A program made the position numbers and the translations under genes. From the IMG/VR virus record IMGVR_UViG_3300044858_006686, positions 1 through 26,344 of that record: DNA of 26,344 nt. The stretch is one strand, 5' to 3'. Every line of letters starts with the position of its first letter. Position 1 is the stretch's first letter. Below, piece by piece: positions 1 through 6,044 of this stretch. Below the pieces are notes generated by a model. It was not told where the DNA came from. It searched no databases and worked only from the letters and a program-made list of their open reading frames with translations. Origin of the DNA: a virus.

Positions 1-117
1 CGCCAGTTCTACTGGACCCGCGTCCGGGCGGGCAAGATGCGCCAGGACGAGGCCGACCGGCGCATCGCGCTGATGGAGGCCATCGTGAAGCGCCTGACGG
101 TCACGGCGGCGCTGTGA
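1..117 (+). CDS. 3' end of an unrecognised small phage protein (partial)
   Basis: Frame 1 is open from the window edge to TGA at 115-117 and gives 38 residues ending VTAAL. The visible part is charged and helical (WTRVRAGKMRQDEADRRIALM), resembling short phage proteins that carry a 'GRM.Q.EADR.IA.M.AI' segment and sit in early/replication regions. I recall this pattern but cannot name a family. The stop overlaps the GTG start of the next gene (GTGA, 114-117), which suggests translational coupling with the replication-type protein. The 5' part is outside the window, so length and start are unknown. Confidence 0.7.
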   Translation, partial: RQFYWTRVRAGKMRQDEADRRIALMEAIVKRLTVTAAL

Positions 118-983
118 GCCACAAAGCCACCAACTGGGCGATCCAGCAGCGCGGGCTCAGCCCCGTGACCAAGCTGGTGCTCTGGCATCTCTGCGACCGG
201 CACAACCCGGACTACGGCTGTTTCCCGTCGCAGGACCAGCTGGCGGCCGACGTGGAAATCTCCCGCGCCTCCCTGAACGTCCACCTCGAAAAGCTTCAGG
301 CGGCCGGTCTGATCCGCCGCGAAAGGCGGGTTGATGAGGCAACCCACCGGCAGAAATCAACCCGCTACATCCTCGGTTTCGAGGACGATTTCCATGCCGG
401 GCCGTGTCCAGAATCTGGACACGGAAACGGGCAAAAGCCGTGTCCAGATTTTGCCAAAAGCCGTGTCCAGAATCTGGACACTAACCTTGTAAGAGAACCA
501 GTAACTACTACCGCGCGTGACGCGGGCGCGAGCGGCGACCTCGAGGCGGCCTGTCTCGAGGCCTGCGGACCGGGATTGAGCGAGGCGGCATGCGCTGCGA
601 TCACCGCCACCCGCTCGGTCATCGAGGGCTGGTTAGCTGAGGGCTACGACCTCGCCGCCGACATCCTGCCCACCCTGGCCGACCGGACCCGGCAAACCCG
701 CGCCAGCCCGATCCGGACCTGGGATTACTTCACTCCGGCGATCGCGCAGCGCCATGCCCGGCGGATCGCCAGGATGGCGACCGGCGAAAGGGCTGGGGAA
801 GTTGGCGCTGGTGGTGCCGCCAGCGCCCCCGGCCCGAACCCTGATCCGCTGATCCGACTGGCCGCCTGGATCAACTCCGGCACCTACATCCCGCCCAGCG
901 CCGTCTCGACCTCGCAACGCTATGCCCTGCTGGCCGCAGGCCTCGTCACCGAGGCCACGTTGCGGGCCCGGCAAATCTACTGA
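114..983 (+). CDS. helix-turn-helix protein, probable phage replication initiator
   Basis: The 289-residue protein starts at GTG 114, overlapping the preceding stop by 4 bases. Residues ~1-95 form a winged helix-turn-helix of the HTH_36 type seen in phage and plasmid replication proteins: KLVLWHLCDRHN, then CFPSQDQLAADVEISRASLN (recognition region) and LIRRERR before the wing. A low-complexity linker (~100-140) is followed by a helical C-terminal domain with SPIRTWDYFTPAIA, a segment common in Rhodobacterales phage homologues. The linker DNA carries three copies of a palindromic repeat (402-481), the arrangement of lambda gene O, where the initiator's own gene contains the origin. A role in replication is inferred from the fold, the position and these repeats; a transcription regulator is the alternative. 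Confidence 0.75.
   Translation: MSHKATNWAIQQRGLSPVTKLVLWHLCDRHNPDYGCFPSQDQLAADVEISRASLNVHLEKLQAAGLIRRERRVDEATHRQKSTRYILGFEDDFHAGPCPESGHGNGQKPCPDFAKSRVQNLDTNLVREPVTTTARDAGASGDLEAACLEACGPGLSEAACAAITATRSVIEGWLAEGYDLAADILPTLADRTRQTRASPIRTWDYFTPAIAQRHARRIARMATGERAGEVGAGGAASAPGPNPDPLIRLAAWINSGTYIPPSAVSTSQRYALLAAGLVTEATLRARQIY
402..424. repeat. palindromic iteron-like repeat, copy 1
   Basis: An 11-bp arm CCGTGTCCAGA (402-412), a single central A (413) and the exact reverse-complement arm (414-424) form a perfect inverted repeat. It lies inside the linker coding region of the helix-turn-helix gene. A dyad of this size is a plausible dimer binding site. Confidence 0.8.
438..449 (+). repeat. iteron-like half-site, copy 2
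   Basis: CCGTGTCCAGAT repeats the left arm of copy 1, without the right arm. The 17-base string CAAAAGCCGTGTCCAGA (432-448) recurs exactly at 455-471, so copies 2 and 3 also form a direct repeat with a 23-base offset. Confidence 0.75.
461..481. repeat. palindromic iteron-like repeat, copy 3
   Basis: The left arm CCGTGTCCAGA (461-471), central A (472) and right arm TCTGGACAC (473-481) give 9 paired bases. It is offset 23 bases from copy 2, so it is read in a different codon phase: the encoded peptides differ (GPCPESGH versus SRVQNLDT) while the DNA is the same. That points to selection on DNA rather than protein. A stretch with only 11 G/C in 30 follows at 481-510, unusual in this GC-rich window and like an unwinding element. 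Confidence 0.8.
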
Positions 984-1001
984 CCCCGAAGGAGACCGCC
1001 G

Positions 1002-1469
1002 ATGACCCTGACCCCGCGCGAGATCGAAGATCGCTTCGAAGAGGCCGCCTTGACCCTGCGCCGTCTGCCCGAGCGCAACCGCCCGCGGGGCTACGGCTCG
1101 TCCTGGCCGCCGGTCGTGCATGATGCCATGCAGGCCTATGGCTACACGCCCGAGGCCCCGATGCGGATCGTGCCGAGTGCGGCGGCGATCACCCGGATGG
1201 AGGAATGCTTCGACTGGCTGCTGATCCTCGAGCCCGAGGATGCGCGGATCGTCTGGCTGCGGGCCGAGGGCGTGCGCTGGCGGCAGGTCTGCTACCGCGC
1301 CGGGGTGGTGCGAACGACCGCGTGGCGGCGGTGGGCGGCGTCGCTCCTCACCATCGCCAAGCATCTGAAAGCCATGGAGAAACCGGCGCGCAAGGTGGTG
1401 GTGGCAAAATCAGCCGCCGCAAAGACTGTGATGAAGCCGGACGAAGGCGGGCCGGGGACGTTGTTGTAA
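1002..1469 (+). CDS. DUF6362-like phage protein with a helix-turn-helix
   Basis: The 155-residue protein starts at ATG 1002 with AAGGAG at 989-994 (7-base spacing), 18 bases after the replication-type gene, so they are probably co-transcribed. The N-terminal part (EIEDRFEEAALTLRRLP, then YGSSWPPVVHDAMQAYGY) matches my memory of the DUF6362 family of Rhodobacterales phages. Residues ~85-125 (IVWLRAEGVRWRQVCYRAG, then RTTAWRRW) look like a sigma-70 region-4-type helix-turn-helix, so DNA binding is likely. The C-terminus is Lys/Ala rich. The function is not established. A middle or late gene regulator would fit its place just before the long regulatory-looking gap, but that is inference. Confidence 0.7.
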   Translation: MTLTPREIEDRFEEAALTLRRLPERNRPRGYGSSWPPVVHDAMQAYGYTPEAPMRIVPSAAAITRMEECFDWLLILEPEDARIVWLRAEGVRWRQVCYRAGVVRTTAWRRWAASLLTIAKHLKAMEKPARKVVVAKSAAAKTVMKPDEGGPGTLL

Positions 1470-1621
1470 CGGTCCGGCACGTCGAACTTCGGGCGCGACA
1501 GATGCAACACTTTCAGGCCAGTATTTCCCCATGATCGAAGACTTGTGCACGGCTCCTGGAGACCAGGCGCGCTTCGATCCTAACCCGGCGGCGCTCCCGA
1601 CGCCTGGCCCTTCGTGTTCCG

Positions 1622-1640
1622 GCCCTGCCACGGGCAGGGC
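1622..1640. other. perfect 8-bp hairpin
   Basis: GCCCTGCC (1622-1629), loop ACG, then GGCAGGGC (1633-1640). There is no downstream T-run, so it is not a standard intrinsic terminator. It could be part of a structured leader or small RNA. Confidence 0.5.
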
Positions 1641-1783
1641 GTTCGCAGCGGAAACGTGCCACTGGCAGGTTTCTGATCGTCGCTCACCCCCCGGCCCTGG
1701 TTCCACCCGGGCGGGGTCGGTATGCGGGGGGCAGAGGCCCGACAAGCCGCTAGTGCCAGACATTTTTTCTGGGTTTCCGCCCT

Positions 1784-1814
1784 GGGTTGCCACTCTTGGG
1801 TTGCCAGGTTGCCA
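1784..1814. repeat. three GGTTGCCA repeats upstream of the ParB-like gene
   Basis: GGGTTGCCA occurs at 1784-1792 and 1798-1806, and GGTTGCCA at 1807-1814. The shared core TGCCA also occurs at 1657-1661 (within a dyad) and 1754-1758. Clustered copies 80-110 bases before a start codon look like an operator or a binding site for the adjacent ParB-like protein. Function is inferred. Confidence 0.5.
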
Positions 1815-1844
1815 ATACGGAAAACAGGACCAGAAACGACATCC

Positions 1845-1868
1845 AAGGCCGGGGTTCCTCCCGGCCTT
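1845..1868. other. GC-rich hairpin before the ParB-like gene
   Basis: AAGGCCGGG (1845-1853) pairs perfectly with CCCGGCCTT (1860-1868) across a 6-base loop. It ends 9 bases before the GGAGG (1878-1882) that serves ATG 1892. Without a T-run it is a weak terminator candidate. A leader hairpin influencing translation or a terminator of upstream transcription are both possible. Confidence 0.45.
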
Positions 1869-1891
1869 CCGCATTCCGGAGGCGGCCGCCC

Positions 1892-2692
1892 ATGCAGATC
1901 GAGATGATGCCGACCGACCGGCTGGTGCCCTACATCCGCAATGCCCGGACCCATTCCGCCGATCAGGTGGCCCAGATCGCGGCCTCGATTGCTGAGTTCG
2001 GTTTCACCAACCCGATCCTGATCGGCGAAGACGAGGTAATCATCGCCGGGCATGGCCGGCTGCAGGCGGCGCGGTCGCTGGGTCTGACCGAGGTGCCGGT
2101 CATCGTGCTGGACCACCTGTCCGATGCGCAGCGCCGGGCGCTGGTGATTGCGGACAACCGGATCGCCGAACATGCGGGCTGGGACGAGAAGCTTCTGGCG
2201 GCGGAGATCGCCGCCCTGCGCGACGAGGCCTTCGATCTGGATGTGATCGGTTTCTCGGAGGACGAGCTTCACGATCTGCTCGACGGCCTGGACGATCCTG
2301 CCGCCGACGGGATGGGCTTCGGGGGCGGCACGCAGGCGGGTGGTGCCGATCAGGACAAGGCACCGGCACCGGCCGTCGCGCCTTCCGCCACCCTGGCGGA
2401 ACGTTTCGGCATTCCACCCTTCTCGATCCTCGATGCCCGCAAGGGCTGGTGGCAGGATCGCAAGCGGGCGTGGATCGACCTCGGCATCCGGTCGGAACTC
2501 GGCCGCGGCGAGGGCGACCGGGCCTGCCCCGGCGGCAGCCCGATGCCGGGCAACGGGTCGCGCAAGGACTACAAGCCCGGCGCGGCGAAGGCCTTCCATG
2601 ATGGCGCGGTCCTCGGGAAGGGTGGTCTGTCGGATCAGGTCGCAGCGGCGGCAACAGCGCGCAAAGCGGGAAAGGCGGTGGCCCATGGCTAA
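1892..2692 (+). CDS. ParB N-terminal (ParB/Srx-fold) domain protein
   Basis: ATG 1892 is preferred over an earlier in-frame ATG (1787) because GGAGG at 1878-1882 lies 9 bases upstream and the family resemblance begins here (MQIEMMPTDRLVPYIRNART). Residues ~1-90 show the ParB-like fold: NARTHS, GFTNPILIG, and IIAGHGRLQAAR in the position of the nucleotide-binding GxRR motif of ParB. The C-terminal part has ILDARKGWWQDRKRAW and SELGRGEGD, which in related phages I recall linking a ParB domain to a methyltransferase in one polypeptide. Here the frame stops at 2692, 8 bases into the methyltransferase gene. A role in phage DNA modification, helping target the methyltransferase, is more likely than partition because no ParA is visible. 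Confidence 0.8.
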   Translation: MQIEMMPTDRLVPYIRNARTHSADQVAQIAASIAEFGFTNPILIGEDEVIIAGHGRLQAARSLGLTEVPVIVLDHLSDAQRRALVIADNRIAEHAGWDEKLLAAEIAALRDEAFDLDVIGFSEDELHDLLDGLDDPAADGMGFGGGTQAGGADQDKAPAPAVAPSATLAERFGIPPFSILDARKGWWQDRKRAWIDLGIRSELGRGEGDRACPGGSPMPGNGSRKDYKPGAAKAFHDGAVLGKGGLSDQVAAAATARKAGKAVAHG

Positions 2693-3632
2693 GGGGTTGG
2701 CGCGGACCTTCGGGCAGGATTTGATGCGCGGTGAGCATGAGGTCGGCGGCGACAAGACCAACGGCGGCGTGCTGATGCCGTCACACACCTCGGGCGACCC
2801 CGGCTTCTACGCCAAGAAACGGGCGAAGGAGGCCGAACTCGGTCGCGAGCTTTCGACCGAGGAATTCCTCACCGATCACTACCAGCCCTCCGAGGCCCCG
2901 ACCGCCTCGGGCACGTCGATTTTCGATCCGGTTCTCTGCGAGATCGCTTATCGCTGGTTCTGCCCGCCGGGCGGGACGGTGCTGGACCCCTTTGCTGGCG
3001 GATCGGTACGCGGCGTGGTGGCCTCACGCCTCGGTCTGTCATACGTCGGCGTCGAACTTCGCGGAGAACAGGTTGCCGCGAACGAGGCGCAAGCCGCGCT
3101 GGGCGCAGGCCCGGCCCCGCGCTGGATCACCGGCGACAGCCGCGACATTGCCAGGCTGGCCAAGGGCGTCGACGCCGACCTGATCTTCTCCTGCCCGCCC
3201 TATTGGAACCTCGAGGTTTACTCCGACGATCCGGCGGACCTCTCGACCCTCGGCAAAGACGACTTCTTCGCCGCCTACGCCGCCATCATCCGCGACACCG
3301 TCGCCCGGCTGCGCGAGGATCGCTTCGCCGTCTGGGTGATCGGCGACGTGCGCGACGCGGACGGGTTCTTCGTCAACCTGCCAGGCCGGACGGTCGAGGC
3401 CTTCGAGGCAGCAGGAGCGCGGTTCTACAACGACGCGATCCTCGTCACCGCCGTGGGATCGCTGCCGATCCGTGTCGGCCGACAGTTCACCGCCTCGCGC
3501 AAGCTGGGCCGGACACATCAGAACGTGCTGGTGTTTTGCAAGGGCGATCCCAAACGGGCGACCGAGGCCTGCGGGCAGGTCGAGTTTGGCGAGATCGAAG
3601 AGGAAGCTGGCGAAGAGGAGGACGCGGAATGA
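2685..3632 (+). CDS. site-specific DNA methyltransferase (N4/N6 amino-methyltransferase fold)
   Basis: The 315-residue protein starts at ATG 2685, overlapping the ParB-like gene by 8 bases. The SAM-binding motif I is VLDPFAGGSVRG (~99-110), and the catalytic motif IV is FSCPPYWNLEVYS (~168-180), a CPPY variant of the D/N/S-PP-Y/F motif. The order motif I then motif IV and the closing GRTHQNVLVFCKG segment fit amino-methyltransferases, which methylate adenine N6 or cytosine N4. The acidic C-terminus (EIEEEAGEEEDAE) is not part of the fold. No partner nuclease is visible, so this is an orphan modification enzyme, perhaps protecting phage DNA from host restriction. The upstream join may be an ancient frame break of a fused ParB-methyltransferase gene. 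Confidence 0.85.
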   Translation: MAKGLARTFGQDLMRGEHEVGGDKTNGGVLMPSHTSGDPGFYAKKRAKEAELGRELSTEEFLTDHYQPSEAPTASGTSIFDPVLCEIAYRWFCPPGGTVLDPFAGGSVRGVVASRLGLSYVGVELRGEQVAANEAQAALGAGPAPRWITGDSRDIARLAKGVDADLIFSCPPYWNLEVYSDDPADLSTLGKDDFFAAYAAIIRDTVARLREDRFAVWVIGDVRDADGFFVNLPGRTVEAFEAAGARFYNDAILVTAVGSLPIRVGRQFTASRKLGRTHQNVLVFCKGDPKRATEACGQVEFGEIEEEAGEEEDAE

Positions 3633-4333
3633 CTGCTCCGATCCTCGAGGTTCATCGCGGGATCACGGTGGTGCGTGACGATCTGTTCCCTGGTGGCACC
3701 AAGGCCCGGTTCATCGGCAGCGTGTTCGACGGGGCCACCGAAGCGGTCTACGCCAGCCCGCCCGAGGGCGGCGCGCAGACGGCGCTGGCCACGGTCGCGC
3801 GGGCGCTGGGCAAGCGGGCCACGATCTTCGTGGCGCAACGGGCAAAGCCGCATCCGCGAACGCTCGAGGCCGCGCGCCTTGGCGCGAAGGTCGTGCCGGT
3901 GGCTCCCGGATATCTGACCGTGGTGCAGGCCCGCGCCAAAGCCTATTGCCGGGAGACGGGGGCCTACTTGATCCCGTTCGGCGCGGATTTCCCGGGCGCG
4001 GCGGAGGCGATCGCATCGTCGGCGATGATGTCCGGCGCGGCCCCCGACGAAGTGTGGTGCGCCGCCGGATCGGGCGTTCTTGCGCGCGGGCTGGCGCTGG
4101 CTTGGCCGGACGCGCGACGGCACGTCGTCCAGATCGGACGGGACCTGTCGCCGCGCGAGGTGGCCGGGGCGAAGATCCACGTCCATCCGAAGAAGTTTGG
4201 CGAGCGGGCCACCGTCGGCGCGCCTTTCCCATCCGATCCACACTATGATGCGAAGGCTTGGGAATTCTGCGTCGCGATGCGCGGCGCCGGCAAGGTGCTG
4301 TTCTGGAACGTAGCGCCTTTACCGAGACCCTGA
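3629..4333 (+). CDS. small PLP-dependent (fold-type II) enzyme-like protein
   Basis: ATG 3629 overlaps the methyltransferase stop (ATGA), indicating coupled translation. The 234-residue protein resembles a shortened ACC deaminase / D-cysteine desulfhydrase-type protein. RDDLFPGGTKARFI has the place and look of the segment carrying the PLP-binding lysine (GGNK.RK in the family), here Lys25. PPEGGAQTALATVARALG matches the substrate/cofactor loop before a Rossmann-like helix, and CAAGSGVLARGL (~144-155) looks like the glycine-rich phosphate-binding loop. Family members are usually about 330 residues, so part of the fold is missing. Activity is unproven. The tight link to the methyltransferase suggests a DNA-modification role; a degenerate non-catalytic protein is the main alternative. 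Confidence 0.5.
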   Translation: MTAPILEVHRGITVVRDDLFPGGTKARFIGSVFDGATEAVYASPPEGGAQTALATVARALGKRATIFVAQRAKPHPRTLEAARLGAKVVPVAPGYLTVVQARAKAYCRETGAYLIPFGADFPGAAEAIASSAMMSGAAPDEVWCAAGSGVLARGLALAWPDARRHVVQIGRDLSPREVAGAKIHVHPKKFGERATVGAPFPSDPHYDAKAWEFCVAMRGAGKVLFWNVAPLPRP

Positions 4334-4340
4334 CGGATTG

Positions 4341-4502
4341 TCAGCGGAGGCAGGCCAAAAGCCACCAGAGTGTTGCGCCCCAGTGGGTCACCGCGAGGAC
4401 CACCGCCGCGCATGTGAGCAAGGCGGAAGCCACCGGCCGGGGCTTGCCCCAGCCGGTGTTCGGATCGACGCCGCAGGCGTGCTTCTCGTAGCCGCTGGCC
4501 AT
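4341..4502 (-). CDS. 53-residue protein with one predicted membrane segment
   Basis: The reverse-strand frame starts at ATG 4502-4500, overlapping the stop of the 192-residue gene upstream (ATGA), and ends with TGA at 4343-4341. It begins MASGYEKHACGVDPNTGWGK, followed by a hydrophobic stretch (VASALLTCAAVVLAV, THWGATLWWLLACL) that can span the membrane once. It is convergent with the PLP-like gene, with only 7 bases between the two stops. The overlap with its neighbour supports a real gene. I do not recognise a family; a small membrane protein of a prophage accessory cluster is the cautious reading. Confidence 0.6.
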   Translation of the reverse strand: MASGYEKHACGVDPNTGWGKPRPVASALLTCAAVVLAVTHWGATLWWLLACLR

Positions 4503-5080
4503 CAGGCCCCCTTGCGGGCCTCAAGGGCGGCGATGCAGAGGTCGCGATAGCGCGCGAGGGCCTTCGGGCTCGACGAGACCGGATTGATCGCGACCGCGCG
4601 CAGACCCTCGATGTCGCCGCGCCCGGCAAGGGCAATCAGCCCTTCCAGCTTGCTGCGGAAGCGGGCGTGGGTGGCGGCGGAGAAGTCCGGCGGTGTCGGG
4701 AGTTTGCCTGCGCTGGCCTCCGCCTTGAGATCAAGCAGCCGTGCCCGGGTGCGAGCCCCTTCCCGCGTCTTCCGGGCGGGTCGGGGAGCGGTCGCTGGGG
4801 AATCCTCCTGAGGGACCGAACTCGGCTCCGGGGGAGTCGCGGAGGCTACCGCGATCTGATCGCGGGCCTTGAGGGCGGCTTTCACGACCGCCTCGGCCCC
4901 GCCGTAGGTTTCGCAGACCATCGCTCGGTCGATCACGGTGGCGGCGGCATCGCCGATCACTTCGGCAAGGGTCTTGCGGAGCCGCTCGACGGTCTTTGCG
5001 ATGGTCGCAAGGCGTCCGCGCGGTTGCCCGTCGATCAGGACGGTCAGCTTGGTGAGGTCGGAGGCGGAGAGGTTGGTCAT
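4502..5080 (-). CDS. 192-residue protein of unknown function
   Basis: The start at ATG 5080-5078 is chosen because AAAGGA (complement of 5090-5095) lies 9 bases upstream; longer in-frame extensions run through the next gene. It begins MTNLSASDLTKLTVLIDGQP and has a helical N-terminal half (LATIAKTVERLRKTLAEVIGD), a Pro/Ser/Ala-rich linker (~90-118), a basic segment (RKTREGARTRARLLDL) and a C-terminal part containing SSPKALARYRDLCIAALEAR. No catalytic motif or membrane segment is visible. It is the middle gene of a three-gene minus-strand cluster. The basic linker and helices would allow DNA or RNA binding, but that is speculation. Confidence 0.7.
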   Translation of the reverse strand: MTNLSASDLTKLTVLIDGQPRGRLATIAKTVERLRKTLAEVIGDAAATVIDRAMVCETYGGAEAVVKAALKARDQIAVASATPPEPSSVPQEDSPATAPRPARKTREGARTRARLLDLKAEASAGKLPTPPDFSAATHARFRSKLEGLIALAGRGDIEGLRAVAINPVSSSPKALARYRDLCIAALEARKGA

Positions 5081-5094
5081 GGCTCGGGGTCCTT

Positions 5095-5319
5095 TCAGGC
5101 GTTCTTGATATGGGCGGAGCGGCCTTCGGCGGTCACCGCGTAGATCATGGTGCGGCTGTCCCCGAAGGTGGCGGCGAAGGCTTCGGCCTGATCCAGCCGG
5201 TCGAACCGGGCGCGGATGCGGGTCGCGGGCTTCGATCCCCGGCAGGCGATGAAGTGGTCGGCGGCGGCGAGGCAATTGGCCTCGTGGCCGGTCATGGGCG
5301 TGGCGCGGTGGGCGGTCAT
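5095..5319 (-). CDS. 74-residue small protein of unknown function
   Basis: It starts at ATG 5319-5317 with AAAGGAG just upstream on the minus strand and ends 14 bases before the start of the 192-residue gene, whose ribosome binding site overlaps this stop. The C-terminal half (ARFDRLDQAEAFAATFGDSR, then TMIYAVTAEGRSAHI) resembles small proteins seen repeatedly in Rhodobacterales genomes and prophages, but I know no function. It has no membrane segment. As the first gene of the minus-strand cluster it probably follows the cluster's promoter, which should lie in 5320-5417. Confidence 0.7.
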   Translation of the reverse strand: MTAHRATPMTGHEANCLAAADHFIACRGSKPATRIRARFDRLDQAEAFAATFGDSRTMIYAVTAEGRSAHIKNA

Positions 5320-5417
5320 GAGGCGCTCCTTTCAGGGCTGCGGATGCACCTGACACTGGGGAGACGACCGTAAAGAGCAACTGCGAAGACACTGAATACG
5401 TGGAGAAAAATACGGAA
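5320..5417. promoter_or_regulatory. divergent intergenic region between minus-strand cluster and late operon
   Basis: This 98-bp gap separates genes transcribed away from each other, so it should hold at least one promoter for each side. On the plus strand the only candidate I see is weak: CTGACA at 5350-5355 with TAAAGA at 5371-5376, spacing 15. AATACG is repeated at 5395-5400 and 5409-5414, just before the small terminase start. No convincing minus-strand -35/-10 pair was found. The promoter role rests on gene orientation, not on motif strength. Confidence 0.4.
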
Positions 5418-6044
5418 ATGGGTGTCTCGCGGCGGCAGTACGCAGCACATCGCGGGGTGAGCCATACGGCGGTCGCGAAGGCCCTGGCGACGGGGCGGAT
5501 CACGGCCGAAGCGGACGGCACGATCGATCCCGTGAAGGCAGACCGGCAGTGGGATACTGCGACCGATCCGGCCAAGCAGCGCGGGGTCCATGCCCGCCAG
5601 CTTGGGGCGGAAACGGCCCGTGGCACGGCAACGGCCAAGGCGGCAATCGGCATGAAGCCGGTGCCGCGGGCGGCGATTACGGCGGTCAACGAGACCTTGT
5701 CGGAAGCCGGGGCACCGGGGGATGGCGCGGAGCCAGGCGACGCCGAAGGCGGTCAGGTCTCCTTCCTGCGCGCCCGGATGGCGAACGAGGTGATCAAGGC
5801 GCAGACGGCCAAGGTCCGGCTGCAGAAGATGAAGGGCGATCTGGTCGACCGCAACCGCGCGGTGGCGGCCGTCTTCGATCTGGCCCGGCGGGAGCGCGAC
5901 AGCTGGCTGAACCTGCCGCCGCGAGTGGCAGCGAACATGGCCGCCGAACTCGGGGTGGAGGCGCATCGCATGGAACTGGTGCTGGACCGGGTGCTGCGCG
6001 CCCATCTGGCGGAAATGGCGGAGGTGAAGCTTGAATTCCGCTGA
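5418..6044 (+). CDS. terminase small subunit-like DNA packaging protein
   Basis: The N-terminal segment (MGVSRRQYAAHRGVSHTAVA, then KALATGRI) is a helix-turn-helix like that of Nu1-type small terminases, which bind the packaging site and recruit the large subunit. The middle is a charged helical region (ANEVIKAQTAKVRLQKMKGD), the likely oligomerisation part. A GTG at 5400 would add six residues. ATG 5418 is preferred because GGAG (5402-5405) lies upstream of it, although a 12-base spacing is long, while GTG 5400 has no ribosome binding site. It opens the structural operon, overlaps the large terminase by 14 bases and holds that gene's ribosome binding site. The Nu1-like assignment is by position and motif, not by strong family identity. 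Confidence 0.7.
   Translation: MGVSRRQYAAHRGVSHTAVAKALATGRITAEADGTIDPVKADRQWDTATDPAKQRGVHARQLGAETARGTATAKAAIGMKPVPRAAITAVNETLSEAGAPGDGAEPGDAEGGQVSFLRARMANEVIKAQTAKVRLQKMKGDLVDRNRAVAAVFDLARRERDSWLNLPPRVAANMAAELGVEAHRMELVLDRVLRAHLAEMAEVKLEFR

Larger units (their letters stand above)
1470..1891. other. 422-bp gene-free region, probable regulatory region
   Basis: No frame here codes for a convincing protein: an open frame from 1531 gives a Pro/Gly/Arg-rich sequence with no family resemblance and runs into the ParB-like gene in the wrong phase. The region holds an inverted repeat CCAGGCG/CGCCTGG (1563-1569 and 1601-1607), a tight hairpin (1622-1640), a small dyad TGCCA-C-TGGCA (1657-1667), a T-run (1763-1768), three GGTTGCCA repeats (1784-1814) and a GC-rich hairpin just before the next gene (1845-1868). 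I found no tRNA and no well-spaced -35/-10 pair. It probably contains the promoter and operators of the ParB/methyltransferase operon and may contain a small RNA. Confidence 0.5.

Noticed and set aside
402-481. CRISPR array suggested by regularly repeated palindromes
   Set aside because: There are only three short copies with unequal offsets of 36 and 23 bases, inside a coding gene and without cas genes.
1555-1610. Possible tRNA suggested by a TTCGATCC string
   Set aside because: I could not fold an acceptor stem, D arm and anticodon arm around it.
1787-1891. Upstream in-frame extension of the ParB-like protein by 35 residues
   Set aside because: The added residues cross the repeats and hairpin and have no ParB resemblance; ATG 1892 has GGAGG upstream.
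1531-1995. 154-codon plus-strand frame spanning the gene-free region
   Set aside because: The product is low-complexity, it enters the ParB-like gene out of phase, and no ribosome binding site precedes it.
5350-5376. Sigma-70 promoter CTGACA / TAAAGA
   Set aside because: The -10 match is weak and the spacing is 15; it is mentioned only as a candidate inside the divergent region, not as a separate feature.
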